A stretch of DNA of 16,799 nt, from the NCBI GenBank assembly GCA_020029625.1, contig JAIBJP010000022.1:1-16799 (forward strand), given 5' to 3'. This DNA comes from Actinomycetota bacterium (lineage in GTDB: Bacteria; Actinomycetota; Thermoleophilia; Gaiellales; Gaiellaceae). The notes below the pieces were generated by a model. It ran no database searches and was not told the origin of the DNA. It was given only the letters and a program-made list of their open reading frames with translations. Shown one piece after another: positions 6,862 to 16,020 of this stretch. Position 1 is the stretch's first letter. Each line of letters opens with the position of its first letter. The translations under genes were made by a program, and so were the position numbers.

Positions 6862-6870
6862 GAGGGCGCG

Positions 6871-7842
6871 ATGCGCCCGCTCGGGACCTGGGTCGTCATC
6901 GGAGCGCTTGCGCTCATCGGGCTGTTCGCGGCGCGAGATGCGCTGCGCGGCGACGAGGCTCCGGCGTCGAGCCCTGCCGTCCAGAGGCTCGAGAAGCGGC
7001 GCAACCCGCCTCCGGCGATCGCCACGCCGCCCCTGATAGCCGAGAACGAACGGTTGGCCGCCGGGCTGCAGGCCCTCGGAGCAGGCGGGGTCCTCTATCT
7101 CACGGACACCAACTGCCGCCGCTACCTGCTCGGGCTTCCCGCGCTGCTGTGGACGACCGCGCAAGGCCTGCCCGGGCCGGATTGCCCAGGAGCCGGACGT
7201 CCGGTCGTGAGCGAGCGTTCCGGGCTGACCGCTGAGCAGGTCGGAGCGGAGACGATCGAGGTTTCCTCCGAGATCTGGAGCTTCAGGTTTCCTGGGTTCT
7301 CGCCCACGTTCAAGCCGGGTGGGACGTTGACGTACGTGCGCGACGGGCGCGTCTACGAATGGACCTCGGCTTGTCCGGCGGGGGCTGCGACAGTGACCTT
7401 CCGAGGGCTCCGGGAGATCGACCGCTGCCCCAGACAGGTGCGCGGGGTGCCCCCGCTCGTACAGGAGCTCGTCTGGTCCGGGGAGAACGACTTTGCCGTC
7501 ATTGCAGGACCCCCGGGAGTCCGCTCCTTGCTCGTGAAGCGAGACGGACGAGCGAGCTCGCTTTTCAAGAGCGTGGGAGCTTCCTTGAGCGGTCTCGTGG
7601 CCAGCCCGCACGGGCGCTATTTCGGCGCGCGTGTGGCCGGGAGCATGTTCGTCTTCGACAGCCGCCGGCCTGGCAATCTCGCGCTCCCGTCCGGCGCGGA
7701 GCTCTCGACAGCCGTGACCTGGTCGCCGGACGAGCGCTTCACGGCTCTTGCCTCGAAGAGCTCGGTCTACGTCTATCCGGGGGACAGGCCTGGCCGGGCC
7801 GTCAGGTTGCCGCTGACGGCAATCGAGCTCGACTGGCGCTGA
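6871..7842 (+). CDS. Membrane-anchored extracytoplasmic protein, propeller-like, unknown function
   Basis: The protein is 323 aa and I do not recognise a named family. Residues 1-22 form an N-terminal signal anchor (MRPLGTWVVIGALALIGLFAA) with no obvious cleavage site. A charged Pro-rich linker (about 25-55) leads to an extracytoplasmic region. There, short strand-rich repeats with Gly/Ser-Pro turns occur, such as SPHGRYFGARV, MFVFDSRRPG, WSPDERFTALASK and VYVYPGDRPGRA. These look like WD40/TolB-type beta-propeller blades, though only the last two or three are readable. Four cysteines (NCRR, PDCPG, SACPA, DRCPR) could form disulfides outside the cell. A TAGGCT sits 9 nt before the ATG. It ends 46 nt before uvrA, which has its own promoter. 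A solute-sensing or binding role is only a guess. Confidence 0.75.
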   Translation: MRPLGTWVVIGALALIGLFAARDALRGDEAPASSPAVQRLEKRRNPPPAIATPPLIAENERLAAGLQALGAGGVLYLTDTNCRRYLLGLPALLWTTAQGLPGPDCPGAGRPVVSERSGLTAEQVGAETIEVSSEIWSFRFPGFSPTFKPGGTLTYVRDGRVYEWTSACPAGAATVTFRGLREIDRCPRQVRGVPPLVQELVWSGENDFAVIAGPPGVRSLLVKRDGRASSLFKSVGASLSGLVASPHGRYFGARVAGSMFVFDSRRPGNLALPSGAELSTAVTWSPDERFTALASKSSVYVYPGDRPGRAVRLPLTAIELDWR

Positions 7843-7845
7843 CAA

Positions 7846-7861
7846 GCGAACACTTGTTCGA
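7846..7861. promoter_or_regulatory. LexA operator (SOS box) of uvrA
   Basis: GCGAACACTTGTTCGA has perfect CGAAC/GTTCG half-sites with a 4-nt spacer. It matches the Gram-positive/actinobacterial LexA consensus TCGAAC-N4-GTTCGA at all but the first base. It overlaps the probable -35 (7854-7859) of uvrA, so bound LexA would block RNA polymerase. uvrA is a classic SOS gene. lexA itself is not in the window. Confidence 0.85.
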
Positions 7862-7881
7862 TCCGACCCGCGGGCTAGACT
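7854..7881 (+). promoter_or_regulatory. uvrA promoter, leaderless type
   Basis: TTGTTC (7854-7859), a 16-bp spacer, then TAGACT (7876-7881). The -10 ends 7 nt before ATG 7889, so transcription should begin at or next to the A of the start codon. No Shine-Dalgarno is present. The -35 half lies within the LexA box. Confidence 0.65.
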
Positions 7882-7888
7882 GGAATCC

Positions 7889-10728
<2,840 letters not shown>

Positions 10729-10729
<1 letters not shown>

Positions 10730-11400
10730 TGGACGCGGAGGCGCCGACCGCCACCGAGCCCAGCGCCGACCGCGAGTGGTGGCTGCGGACGCTCGCGATC
10801 TTCCAGAGCCCGCGGATCGTCTTCGAGGCGCTGCGGGACGAATCCAAGGAGCAGGCCGAGGCGCGGCAGGAGCCGGTGCTCGCGCTCGTGCTGCTCGCGG
10901 GGATCGCCGGTGTGCTGCTCGCCCCGTCGACCGGGCGGCTGCTCGACCAGGACCTCGTCGACAACAGCCTCGCGGTCGTCGCGGTGTTGATCTTCCTCGC
11001 CGGCGCGATCTACGGCGCCGCGGCGTACTGGATCGGAGGCGCGTCGCTCTTCGTCGGGCTCAAGGGGGCCGGCAGCCAGGGGAGCTACAGGCGCGCGCGT
11101 CACCTGCTCGCCTTCGCGGCTGCTCCGCTCGTGCTCGGGCTCGTGCTCGTCTGGCCCGTTCGCCTCGCCGTCCATGGGAGCGACACGTTTCGCTCCGGGG
11201 GCGGCGACACCGGCGCGGCGGTCACGGTCTTCGACGCGATCCTCGCGCTGTTCGCCGCCTGGGCGTTCGGGCTCCTCGTCTACGGGATCAGCGTGGTCGA
11301 GCGTTGGAGCGTGCTCCGCGCTGCTGTCTCGCTCGCCCTCATGCTGCTCGCCGTCGTGATCGTCACGCTTCCGTTTCTGATTCCGCTTTCGAGCCGCTGA
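10729..11400 (+). CDS. Yip1-domain integral membrane protein
   Basis: GTG 10729 overlaps the uvrA stop by one base (TAGTG), giving a 223-aa protein; a longer reading upstream would run deep into uvrA in another frame. After a hydrophilic N-terminus comes EWWLRTLAIFQSPRIVFEALRDES, a typical entry to the Yip1 domain (PF04893), with the amphipathic helix before the first membrane span. Five hydrophobic segments follow, at about residues 48-66, 81-108, 126-147, 166-190 and 198-219. Bacterial Yip1 proteins have no settled function. The overlap implies translational coupling to uvrA and hence possible SOS co-expression, though a repair role is not known for the family. Its last 38 bases overlap the end of panB on the other strand. 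No separate promoter or Shine-Dalgarno is visible. Confidence 0.78.
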
Positions 11401-12247
11401 GGAAGGCGGCCAGCTCCTCGTCGGGGATCGAGTAGGTGTGCTCGTCGCCCGGGAACGCCCCCGAGCGCACGTCGGCCGCATAGCGCTCGATCGCGTCCCG
11501 GATCTCGGTCGCGAGCTCCGCGTAGCGCTTGACGAAGCGCGGCTTCTTCCCTTGATAGAGGCCAAGGAGGTCGTGGTAGACGAGGACCTGGCCGTCGCAG
11601 TCCCGTCCGGACCCGATGCCGATCGTCGGGATGGTGAGGTCTTCCGTGATCCGGGCAGCGACCGCAGCCGGGACGGCCTCGAGAACCAGCGAGAAGCAAC
11701 CCGCCTGCTCGAGCGTGCGGGCGTCTTCCAGCAGCTGCCGAGCGCGGGCCGAGGTGCGGCCCTGGGCGCGGAACCCGCCCAGCATCGTCGCGGACTGCGG
11801 CGTCAGCCCGATGTGTCCCATGACGGGGATGCCGGCGCCGACGAGTGCGAGAACGCGTGAGACGGTCGGGCCCGCCCCCTCGACCTTGACGGCGTCGGCG
11901 CCCGCCTCCTTCACGAAGCGCACGGCGCTCCGTACCGCTTCCTCGTCGGAGACCTGGAAGGAGCCGAAGGGCATGTCGGCGACGACGAGGGGACGCTTCG
12001 CACCGCGCACCGCAGCGCGAGTCAGCATCACCATCTCGTCCATGCTCGCCGGAACCGTCGACTCGTAGCCGAGGACGGTCATCGCCGCTGAATCACCCAC
12101 GAGGACGATGTCAACACCCGCGGCGTCTGCCAGCGAACCGCTGGGGTAGTCGTAGGCGGTCACCATCACGATCCGCTCTCGGCGCCTCTTCATGTCCGCG
12201 AGGTCGGTCAGAGGCAGCTTGCCGCTGGTCTCGGGTCGGCTGGTCAT
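11363..12247 (-). CDS. panB: 3-methyl-2-oxobutanoate hydroxymethyltransferase
   Basis: The protein is 294 aa. PanB transfers a hydroxymethyl group from 5,10-methylene-tetrahydrofolate to alpha-ketoisovalerate, giving ketopantoate, the first committed step to pantothenate and CoA. It is a cytoplasmic (beta/alpha)8 barrel. Visible landmarks: MVTAYDYPSG (28-37), metal-binding Asp52 in LVGDSAAM and Asp91 in VVADMPFGS, AVKVEGAG around Lys121, MGHIGLTPQS (143-152), catalytic Glu190 in LVLEAVP, and TIGIGSG. Its ATG overlaps the panC stop as ATGA (12244-12247) and is preceded by GGAGGGAG, so it is the third gene of the operon. The 3' end overlaps the Yip1 gene tail to tail by 38 bp; the acidic tail (KAESETEA) lies in the overlap. 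Confidence 0.97.
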   Translation of the reverse strand: MTSRPETSGKLPLTDLADMKRRRERIVMVTAYDYPSGSLADAAGVDIVLVGDSAAMTVLGYESTVPASMDEMVMLTRAAVRGAKRPLVVADMPFGSFQVSDEEAVRSAVRFVKEAGADAVKVEGAGPTVSRVLALVGAGIPVMGHIGLTPQSATMLGGFRAQGRTSARARQLLEDARTLEQAGCFSLVLEAVPAAVAARITEDLTIPTIGIGSGRDCDGQVLVYHDLLGLYQGKKPRFVKRYAELATEIRDAIERYAADVRSGAFPGDEHTYSIPDEELAAFLSGSKAESETEA

Positions 12248-13053
12248 GGATCTCCCTCCAGGAGGACGTTGTCGATCAGGCGAACGCGGCCGGCGCGCGC
12301 GGCGGCGAGCAGATGGAAGCGGCCGTCGAAGCGGGCTGTCTCGACGTACTCGAGCTCGAGGACCGGCTCCGACGAGAGGATCTCGCGCGCGGTAGCAACA
12401 GGATCCTTGCCGTGCTCATGGGCCTCCTGGCCGGCGAGGAGGCCCCGCGGGAGCGCGGCTGCGGCGGCGCGCTCTTCGGGTGACAGGAGGACGTTCCGCG
12501 AGCTCAGCGCGAGACCGTCCTCGTCTCGAATCGTGGGGAGGATGCGAATCTCGATTCCCAGATCGAGGTCGCGCACGAGCTGCTCCACGACCGCTGCTTG
12601 CTGCGCGTCCTTCTGCCCGAAGTAGGCCCGGCGCGGCCGGACGATGTTGAAGAGCTTGAGGCAGGCCGTCGCTACACCGCGGAAGTGTCCCGGGCGAGCG
12701 GCGCCTTCGAGGCCCTGCGTCAGACCCTCGACCTCCACCCAGGTCTGGAACCCCTTCGGGTACATCTCCTCGACCGTCGGGATGAACAGGAAGTCCACCC
12801 CTTCCTCTTCCGCGGTCCGAATGTCGTCCGTCTCGTCTCGGGGATACGCATCGTAGTCCTCGCCGGGACCGAACTGCGCCGGGTTCACGAAGATGCTCGC
12901 GACGACTGTGTCGCACTCGTTGCGGGCCGCCTCGAGGAGCGCGATGTGGCCCGCGTGCAGCGCACCCATCGTCGGTACGAGGCCGACTTCGAAACCGCTG
13001 GGCAGTCCTTCGCGGAGCTCACGCAGGGCGTTGATCGTCCGGGCGATCCTCAT
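12244..13053 (-). CDS. panC: Pantothenate synthetase
   Basis: The protein is 269 aa. PanC condenses pantoate with beta-alanine using ATP via a pantoyl-adenylate, the last step of pantothenate synthesis, in the cytoplasm. It is a nucleotidyltransferase of the HIGH superfamily: PTMGALHAGH (27-36) holds the HxGH signature (His33, His36). SIFVNPAQFGPGEDYDAYPR is the pantoate/ATP site segment, and PGHFRGVATACLKLFNIVRP, FGQKDAQQ and DGLALSSRN (the KMSKS-equivalent loop) follow in the expected order. The ATG at 13053 overlaps the DUF2520 gene stop as ATGA (13050-13053), and its own stop overlaps panB the same way, so the three genes are translated as one unit. Beta-alanine must come from a panD elsewhere or by another route. 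Confidence 0.97.
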   Translation of the reverse strand: MRIARTINALRELREGLPSGFEVGLVPTMGALHAGHIALLEAARNECDTVVASIFVNPAQFGPGEDYDAYPRDETDDIRTAEEEGVDFLFIPTVEEMYPKGFQTWVEVEGLTQGLEGAARPGHFRGVATACLKLFNIVRPRRAYFGQKDAQQAAVVEQLVRDLDLGIEIRILPTIRDEDGLALSSRNVLLSPEERAAAAALPRGLLAGQEAHEHGKDPVATAREILSSEPVLELEYVETARFDGRFHLLAAARAGRVRLIDNVLLEGDP

Positions 13054-13751
13054 CGCGAATGCACCCTCAGGAGCGCCGCCTCCGTGTCTGCGAGCGCGCG
13101 GTACAGCGGGAGCAGCTCGGGCCTACGCGCACCGATCGCCTCGACATGGCGCTCGATCGTCGTCCAGTCTCCGCGGACGAGCGGCCCGGTGTGGCTGAAA
13201 CCGTTCTCCATGGTTCGACGCATGAGGGGCTCGAGCGCTTCGGGCGGGCCTCCGGCAGCTTCCATCAGTTCGGCTGCCACGTCGTGCAGCGTGACGAGGA
13301 AGGCCGACGCGAAGTGCGCGGCCGCGTGGTAGAGAGGCCGCTCGTCGTCGTCGAGCTCGAAGGGCGTGACGCGGAGCAGAGCCGCGAGGGTGCGGCCGGC
13401 CGCGAGCGCCTCCTCGTCCTCGCCGCTGACTGCCGCCCAGGAGCCGTCGAACTGCTCGGGGCCGAGGTCGAGGATGAACGTCTGGAGAGGGTGGAAGCTG
13501 AAGCGCCGTTCGTGAGGGGCGAGCGCGTCGAGGCGGCAGGCGCCGCTCGTATGCGCCACCCAGGGCCCGGGCTCGATCGCCTGCGCCACCTCCGGGATGA
13601 CCCGGTCCGGCACGCAGATGACCACGACCTCCGCGTCGCCGACCTCGACCTCGCGGCCCGTGGTCCACGTCGGGACTCGCTCGCCCAGGCGGGCGGCTAG
13701 GGCCTTGCCGACGCGTCCGGCGCCGACGACGCATGCTGATTTGAAGGTCAC
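13050..13751 (-). CDS. Rossmann-fold/DUF2520 oxidoreductase, candidate ketopantoate reductase
   Basis: The frame is open to ATG 13838, but GTG 13751 is chosen: GGAG lies just upstream, the family sequence starts there (TFKSACVVGAGRVGKAL), and the longer form would overlap the divergent sigma gene and its own probable -10. This gives 233 aa. An N-terminal NAD(P)-binding Rossmann domain has GAGRVG at 10-15 and a second-strand end VVICVPD. AHTSGA and FHPLQTF follow, then a helical C-terminal domain with the DUF2520 stretch LYHAAAHFASAFLVTLHDVAAELM. It is the first gene of the operon with panC and panB (ATGA overlaps). No panE or ilvC is in the window. The context suggests it reduces ketopantoate to pantoate, like the PanG-type reductases described in other bacteria. 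That is inference from family and operon; the exact relation to PanG needs alignment. Confidence 0.82.
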   Translation of the reverse strand: MTFKSACVVGAGRVGKALAARLGERVPTWTTGREVEVGDAEVVVICVPDRVIPEVAQAIEPGPWVAHTSGACRLDALAPHERRFSFHPLQTFILDLGPEQFDGSWAAVSGEDEEALAAGRTLAALLRVTPFELDDDERPLYHAAAHFASAFLVTLHDVAAELMEAAGGPPEALEPLMRRTMENGFSHTGPLVRGDWTTIERHVEAIGARRPELLPLYRALADTEAALLRVHSR

Positions 13752-13787
13752 AGAGCTCCAGTTCCTGAGTGGATACCGGGCATTGGA

Positions 13788-13793
13788 AGTGTA
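13788..13793 (-). promoter_or_regulatory. Probable -10 of the DUF2520-panC-panB operon
   Basis: TACACT reads on the minus strand 36 nt before GTG 13751. This leaves a leader of roughly 30 nt containing GGAACTGGAG just before the start. It fits the TANNCT form seen elsewhere in the window. No clear -35 is found 16-18 bp upstream. Confidence 0.45.
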
Positions 13794-13823
13794 GCCCGAG
13801 GCGAAATGGGGCCGCCGAAGCCG

Positions 13824-13841
13824 GACATGAACAGTCATGTC
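13824..13841. promoter_or_regulatory. Inverted repeat covering the sigma factor start codon
   Basis: GACATGA (13824-13830) and TCATGTC (13835-13841) are perfect 7-bp arms around ACAG. The ATG of the sigma gene (13837-13839) lies in the right arm. It may be an operator for a dimeric regulator or an RNA hairpin hiding the start codon; the sequence cannot decide. Confidence 0.5.
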
Positions 13842-14406
13842 ATCGTTGCCGGACGTGTCAGGCGCCGGATCCCGACGCGATCACTTCCAGGCCGTGTACG
13901 AGGCGAACTACCACCGTGTGCTCGGGTACGCGCTGCGGCGCGTAGGGCGCGACGACGCGGCTGACGTAGTCGCCGAGACGTTCCTCGTCGCCTGGCGGCG
14001 GTTCGACGAGGTGCCGGCGGGCGAGGCGGCGCGGCTGTGGCTGTACGGGACCGCGCGGCGCGTCGTGGCCAACCAACAGCGTGGGAAGCGGCGGCGCGAA
14101 CGACTGACTCAGCGCATCCAGACGGATGTTGGGCACGAGGGCGAGCCCTGTCGGGTGGACGACAGCCTCGGTGCGGTCGCGGCCGCATTTGCGAGGCTGC
14201 GGGCGGACGACCGCGAACTCCTCGCGCTCGTCGCCTGGGAGGGACTGGACGCCCGCGAAGTCGCACAGGTCTGCGGCTGCTCGCGGAACGCAGCGCGCAT
14301 CCGCATCCATCGCGCGCGCCGTCGGTTCGCGCACAAGCTCGCTCGCGTCGGCGGGTCGGTGAAACAGAACCCGGTTGGCGGACATGTATCCGAGGCCTAT
14401 GAGTAA
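13837..14406 (+). CDS. ECF-type RNA polymerase sigma factor
   Basis: The protein is 189 aa. Region 2 spans about residues 16-85: FQAVYEANYHRVLGYALRRV, then DDAADVVAETFLVAWRRF (the core-binding and -10-recognition helices), then LWLYGTARRVVANQQRGKRRRERL. A linker follows, then region 4 at about 122-180, where EGLDAREVAQVCGCSRNAARIRIHRARRR is the helix-turn-helix that reads the -35. There is no region 1 or 3, as expected for an ECF (group 4) factor, and no long C-terminal extension. ATG 13837 has no clear Shine-Dalgarno and sits in an inverted repeat. The stop TAA overlaps the next gene's ATG by 8 nt, a common layout for a sigma factor and its regulator. It diverges from the pantothenate operon across 85 bp. 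The target regulon is not visible. Confidence 0.9.
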   Translation: MSSLPDVSGAGSRRDHFQAVYEANYHRVLGYALRRVGRDDAADVVAETFLVAWRRFDEVPAGEAARLWLYGTARRVVANQQRGKRRRERLTQRIQTDVGHEGEPCRVDDSLGAVAAAFARLRADDRELLALVAWEGLDAREVAQVCGCSRNAARIRIHRARRRFAHKLARVGGSVKQNPVGGHVSEAYE

Positions 14407-15319
14407 GTACGCAAATCCAGTCGACGCTCTGATCGCCGAGCTCGCTCCGGTGCGCGACGACGAGCTCCTCGCTGCGCAGGGCTCCTCCGATGCTCCTGCG
14501 CTGTTCGCGACGATCGTCGCGTCGCCTGCCGACACGGGCGCGGACAGGCAGCTCCGCCGCCGCCGCGGCCGTGCGCTCGCATTCGCCGCGGCTGTGGTGT
14601 TGGCGGCTGTTCTTTCGATCCCTGCGCTCGGGGTGGGAGAGGAGATCGTAAGCATCTTTGGAGGATGGCCGAGTGAACCCGATTATCCGGCCCCGGTGCC
14701 CTCAGCATCCGACCTCATCATCGTCTCCGGCGAGCACGGTGTGGCCTGGAAACTCGTTGCGACGAGGAGCGATCAGGGTCTCTGCCTGGGGCTGGTGTAC
14801 GGCTCCGGCCGCGGCGAGGAGGTCGGTCAGGCGAGCTGCGGGTACGTCGATCTACGGGGTGATCTCGACCCCGAAGTCCGGGGCGACCCGTCTACGAAAT
14901 GCCTCGCGTCGCCGACCGAGGTCGTCTCCTGTGGAAGTCTTCCCCGCCACTGGATCGACTTCGCATACGGAACCGACCCTGATCCCCACTTTACGGGCCC
15001 AGGCAAAGACCTGACCCGGATCATCGTCTTCGGCGCGACCGCCGCGGATGTAGCGAGGGTCGACCTCCTCCTCACGAACGGCGAGACCGTGCGCGCCCGC
15101 CTCGTCGAGCAGCCGCAGGGCATCGGCGCCCACCTGAACTTCTACTGGGCGGCCCTGCCCCTCGAGGACGGATACACGGAGTCAGCAGAGCTCCGGATCG
15201 TGATCGAGATGGTGATCGCAAGGGATTCCGCCGGGCACGTCCTTGAGCGTCGAGTGGCTGCCTGGAACGGAAATCCAACGGGAGATCCAGACGGGCCCCC
15301 GCCACCGAGCGCTCAGTGA
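14399..15319 (+). CDS. Single-pass membrane protein, probable regulator of the adjacent ECF sigma factor
   Basis: ATG 14399 lies inside the last codons of the sigma gene (8-nt overlap) with GAGG 3 nt upstream, giving 306 aa; ATG 14384 and TTG 14375 are possible alternatives. The N-terminal 50 residues are cytoplasmic-looking (NPVDALIAELAPVRDDELLA), followed by a basic stop (RQLRRRRGR) and one membrane helix at about 58-79. The remaining 225 residues would be outside, with four cysteines (GLCLG, ASCGY, TKCLA, VSCGS) and a Pro-rich end. This topology and coupling fit an anti-sigma factor. However, the HxxxCxxC zinc motif of the common ZAS anti-sigma domain is absent, and I do not recognise the external domain. 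It may instead be the sensor or cargo of the sigma factor. No transmembrane segment is seen at the C-terminus. Confidence 0.78.
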   Translation: MSKYANPVDALIAELAPVRDDELLAAQGSSDAPALFATIVASPADTGADRQLRRRRGRALAFAAAVVLAAVLSIPALGVGEEIVSIFGGWPSEPDYPAPVPSASDLIIVSGEHGVAWKLVATRSDQGLCLGLVYGSGRGEEVGQASCGYVDLRGDLDPEVRGDPSTKCLASPTEVVSCGSLPRHWIDFAYGTDPDPHFTGPGKDLTRIIVFGATAADVARVDLLLTNGETVRARLVEQPQGIGAHLNFYWAALPLEDGYTESAELRIVIEMVIARDSAGHVLERRVAAWNGNPTGDPDGPPPPSAQ

Positions 15320-15331
15320 TGCCTCAGTCGC

Positions 15332-15337
15332 TACGCT
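15332..15337 (+). promoter_or_regulatory. Leaderless-type -10 element before msrB
   Basis: TACGCT ends 7 nt before ATG 15345 and lies in the 25-nt gap after the sigma partner gene. The intervening TGAGGGG is too close to the ATG to serve as a normal ribosome site. No -35 match is evident. Confidence 0.45.
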
Positions 15338-15344
15338 TGAGGGG

Positions 15345-15749
15345 ATGGCCCAGAAGGTGCAGAAGACCGAACAGGAGTGGCGCGAGGCGCTGTCGCCCGA
15401 GCAGTACCGTGTGTTGCGCGAGAAGGGAACCGAGCGCGCCTTCACCGGGGCATACCACGCCACGAAGGAGCCGGGCGCCTATCGCTGCGCCGGTTGCGGG
15501 AGCGAGGTTTTTCGCTCGGACACCAAGTTCGAGTCGGGCACAGGCTGGCCGAGCTTCTACGAGCCTGCGAGCTCGGATGCCGTCGAGACGGAGCGTGACT
15601 GGGGCCTCCTCGTCCCGCGGACCGAGGTGCACTGCGCGAGCTGCGGCGGCCATCTCGGCCATGTCTTCGGAGACGGCCCGCAGCCGACCGGCCTCCGTTA
15701 CTGCATCAACTCTTGCGCGCTCGACCTCGAGCCCGAAGACTCCGAGTAG
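15345..15749 (+). CDS. msrB: Peptide-methionine (R)-S-oxide reductase
   Basis: MsrB reduces methionine-R-sulfoxide in proteins with thioredoxin as reductant. ATG 15345 is chosen over an in-frame ATG at 15243, which would add 34 non-family residues and overlap the previous gene; a -10 lies 7 nt before 15345. The protein is 134 aa, standard length. It shows the family opening (KTEQEWREALSPEQYRVLREKGTERAFTG), structural zinc pairs Cys48/Cys51 and Cys97/Cys100, SGTGWPSF (64-71), GGHLGHVFGDGP, and the catalytic RYCIN with Cys120. The usual resolving-Cys position just before SGTGWPSF is Glu. An extra Cys124 lies four residues after the catalytic one (CINSC), where Ala or Ser is common. It probably works in the cytoplasm, as no signal peptide is present. 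Confidence 0.95.
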   Translation: MAQKVQKTEQEWREALSPEQYRVLREKGTERAFTGAYHATKEPGAYRCAGCGSEVFRSDTKFESGTGWPSFYEPASSDAVETERDWGLLVPRTEVHCASCGGHLGHVFGDGPQPTGLRYCINSCALDLEPEDSE

Positions 15750-15789
15750 CGGTCCCCGAAGCCGTTTGCAGTGCGTCCGGGTACCTGCC

Positions 15790-15795
15790 TAGACT
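15790..15795 (+). promoter_or_regulatory. Leaderless-type -10 element before the FmdB-like gene
   Basis: TAGACT, identical to the uvrA -10, ends 9 nt before ATG 15805. TTTGCA at 15765-15770 could be a -35 but with a 19-bp spacer. No Shine-Dalgarno precedes the ATG. Confidence 0.5.
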
Positions 15796-15804
15796 GCCTC
15801 GGCG

Positions 15805-16020
15805 ATGCCGATCTACGAGTTCGTGTGCATGACGTGCGAGAGCCACTTCGAGGAGCTCTTGGGGCTGGACGCCGGCGATCCTGAGTGCCCGGAGTGCGGC
15901 TCTGGAAAGACTCGCCGCCAGCTCTCCGTCTTCGCGACTCACGGCACCGCCGGACAGCCCAGCTTCGGCGGACCTTCTGGGGGCGGCTGCTGCGGCGGGG
16001 GCTGTGGCTGCGGATCCTGA
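15805..16020 (+). CDS. FmdB-family zinc-ribbon protein
   Basis: The protein is 71 aa. It opens with MPIYEFVCMTC, the hallmark of the FmdB/CxxC_CXXC_SSSS family (PF09723). Cys8/Cys11 and a second pair in ECPECGSGKTRRQLSVF (Cys28/Cys31) make a zinc ribbon. A Gly/Ser-rich linker leads to a tail with four more cysteines (GGGCCGGGCGCGS). The family was named from a putative regulator of formamidase, but for most members no function is shown. A TAGACT 9 nt before the ATG suggests a leaderless mRNA. The last 17 bases overlap the start of the uracil-DNA glycosylase gene, so the two are probably co-transcribed and coupled. Confidence 0.9.
   Translation: MPIYEFVCMTCESHFEELLGLDAGDPECPECGSGKTRRQLSVFATHGTAGQPSFGGPSGGGCCGGGCGCGS

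Noticed and set aside
13752..13838. 29-codon N-terminal extension of the DUF2520 protein
   Set aside because: It would overlap the sigma factor start and the operon's own -10. The Rossmann fold begins right after GTG 13751.
15243..15344. Upstream in-frame ATG for msrB
   Set aside because: The added 34 residues lie within the preceding gene in another frame and are not MsrB-like.
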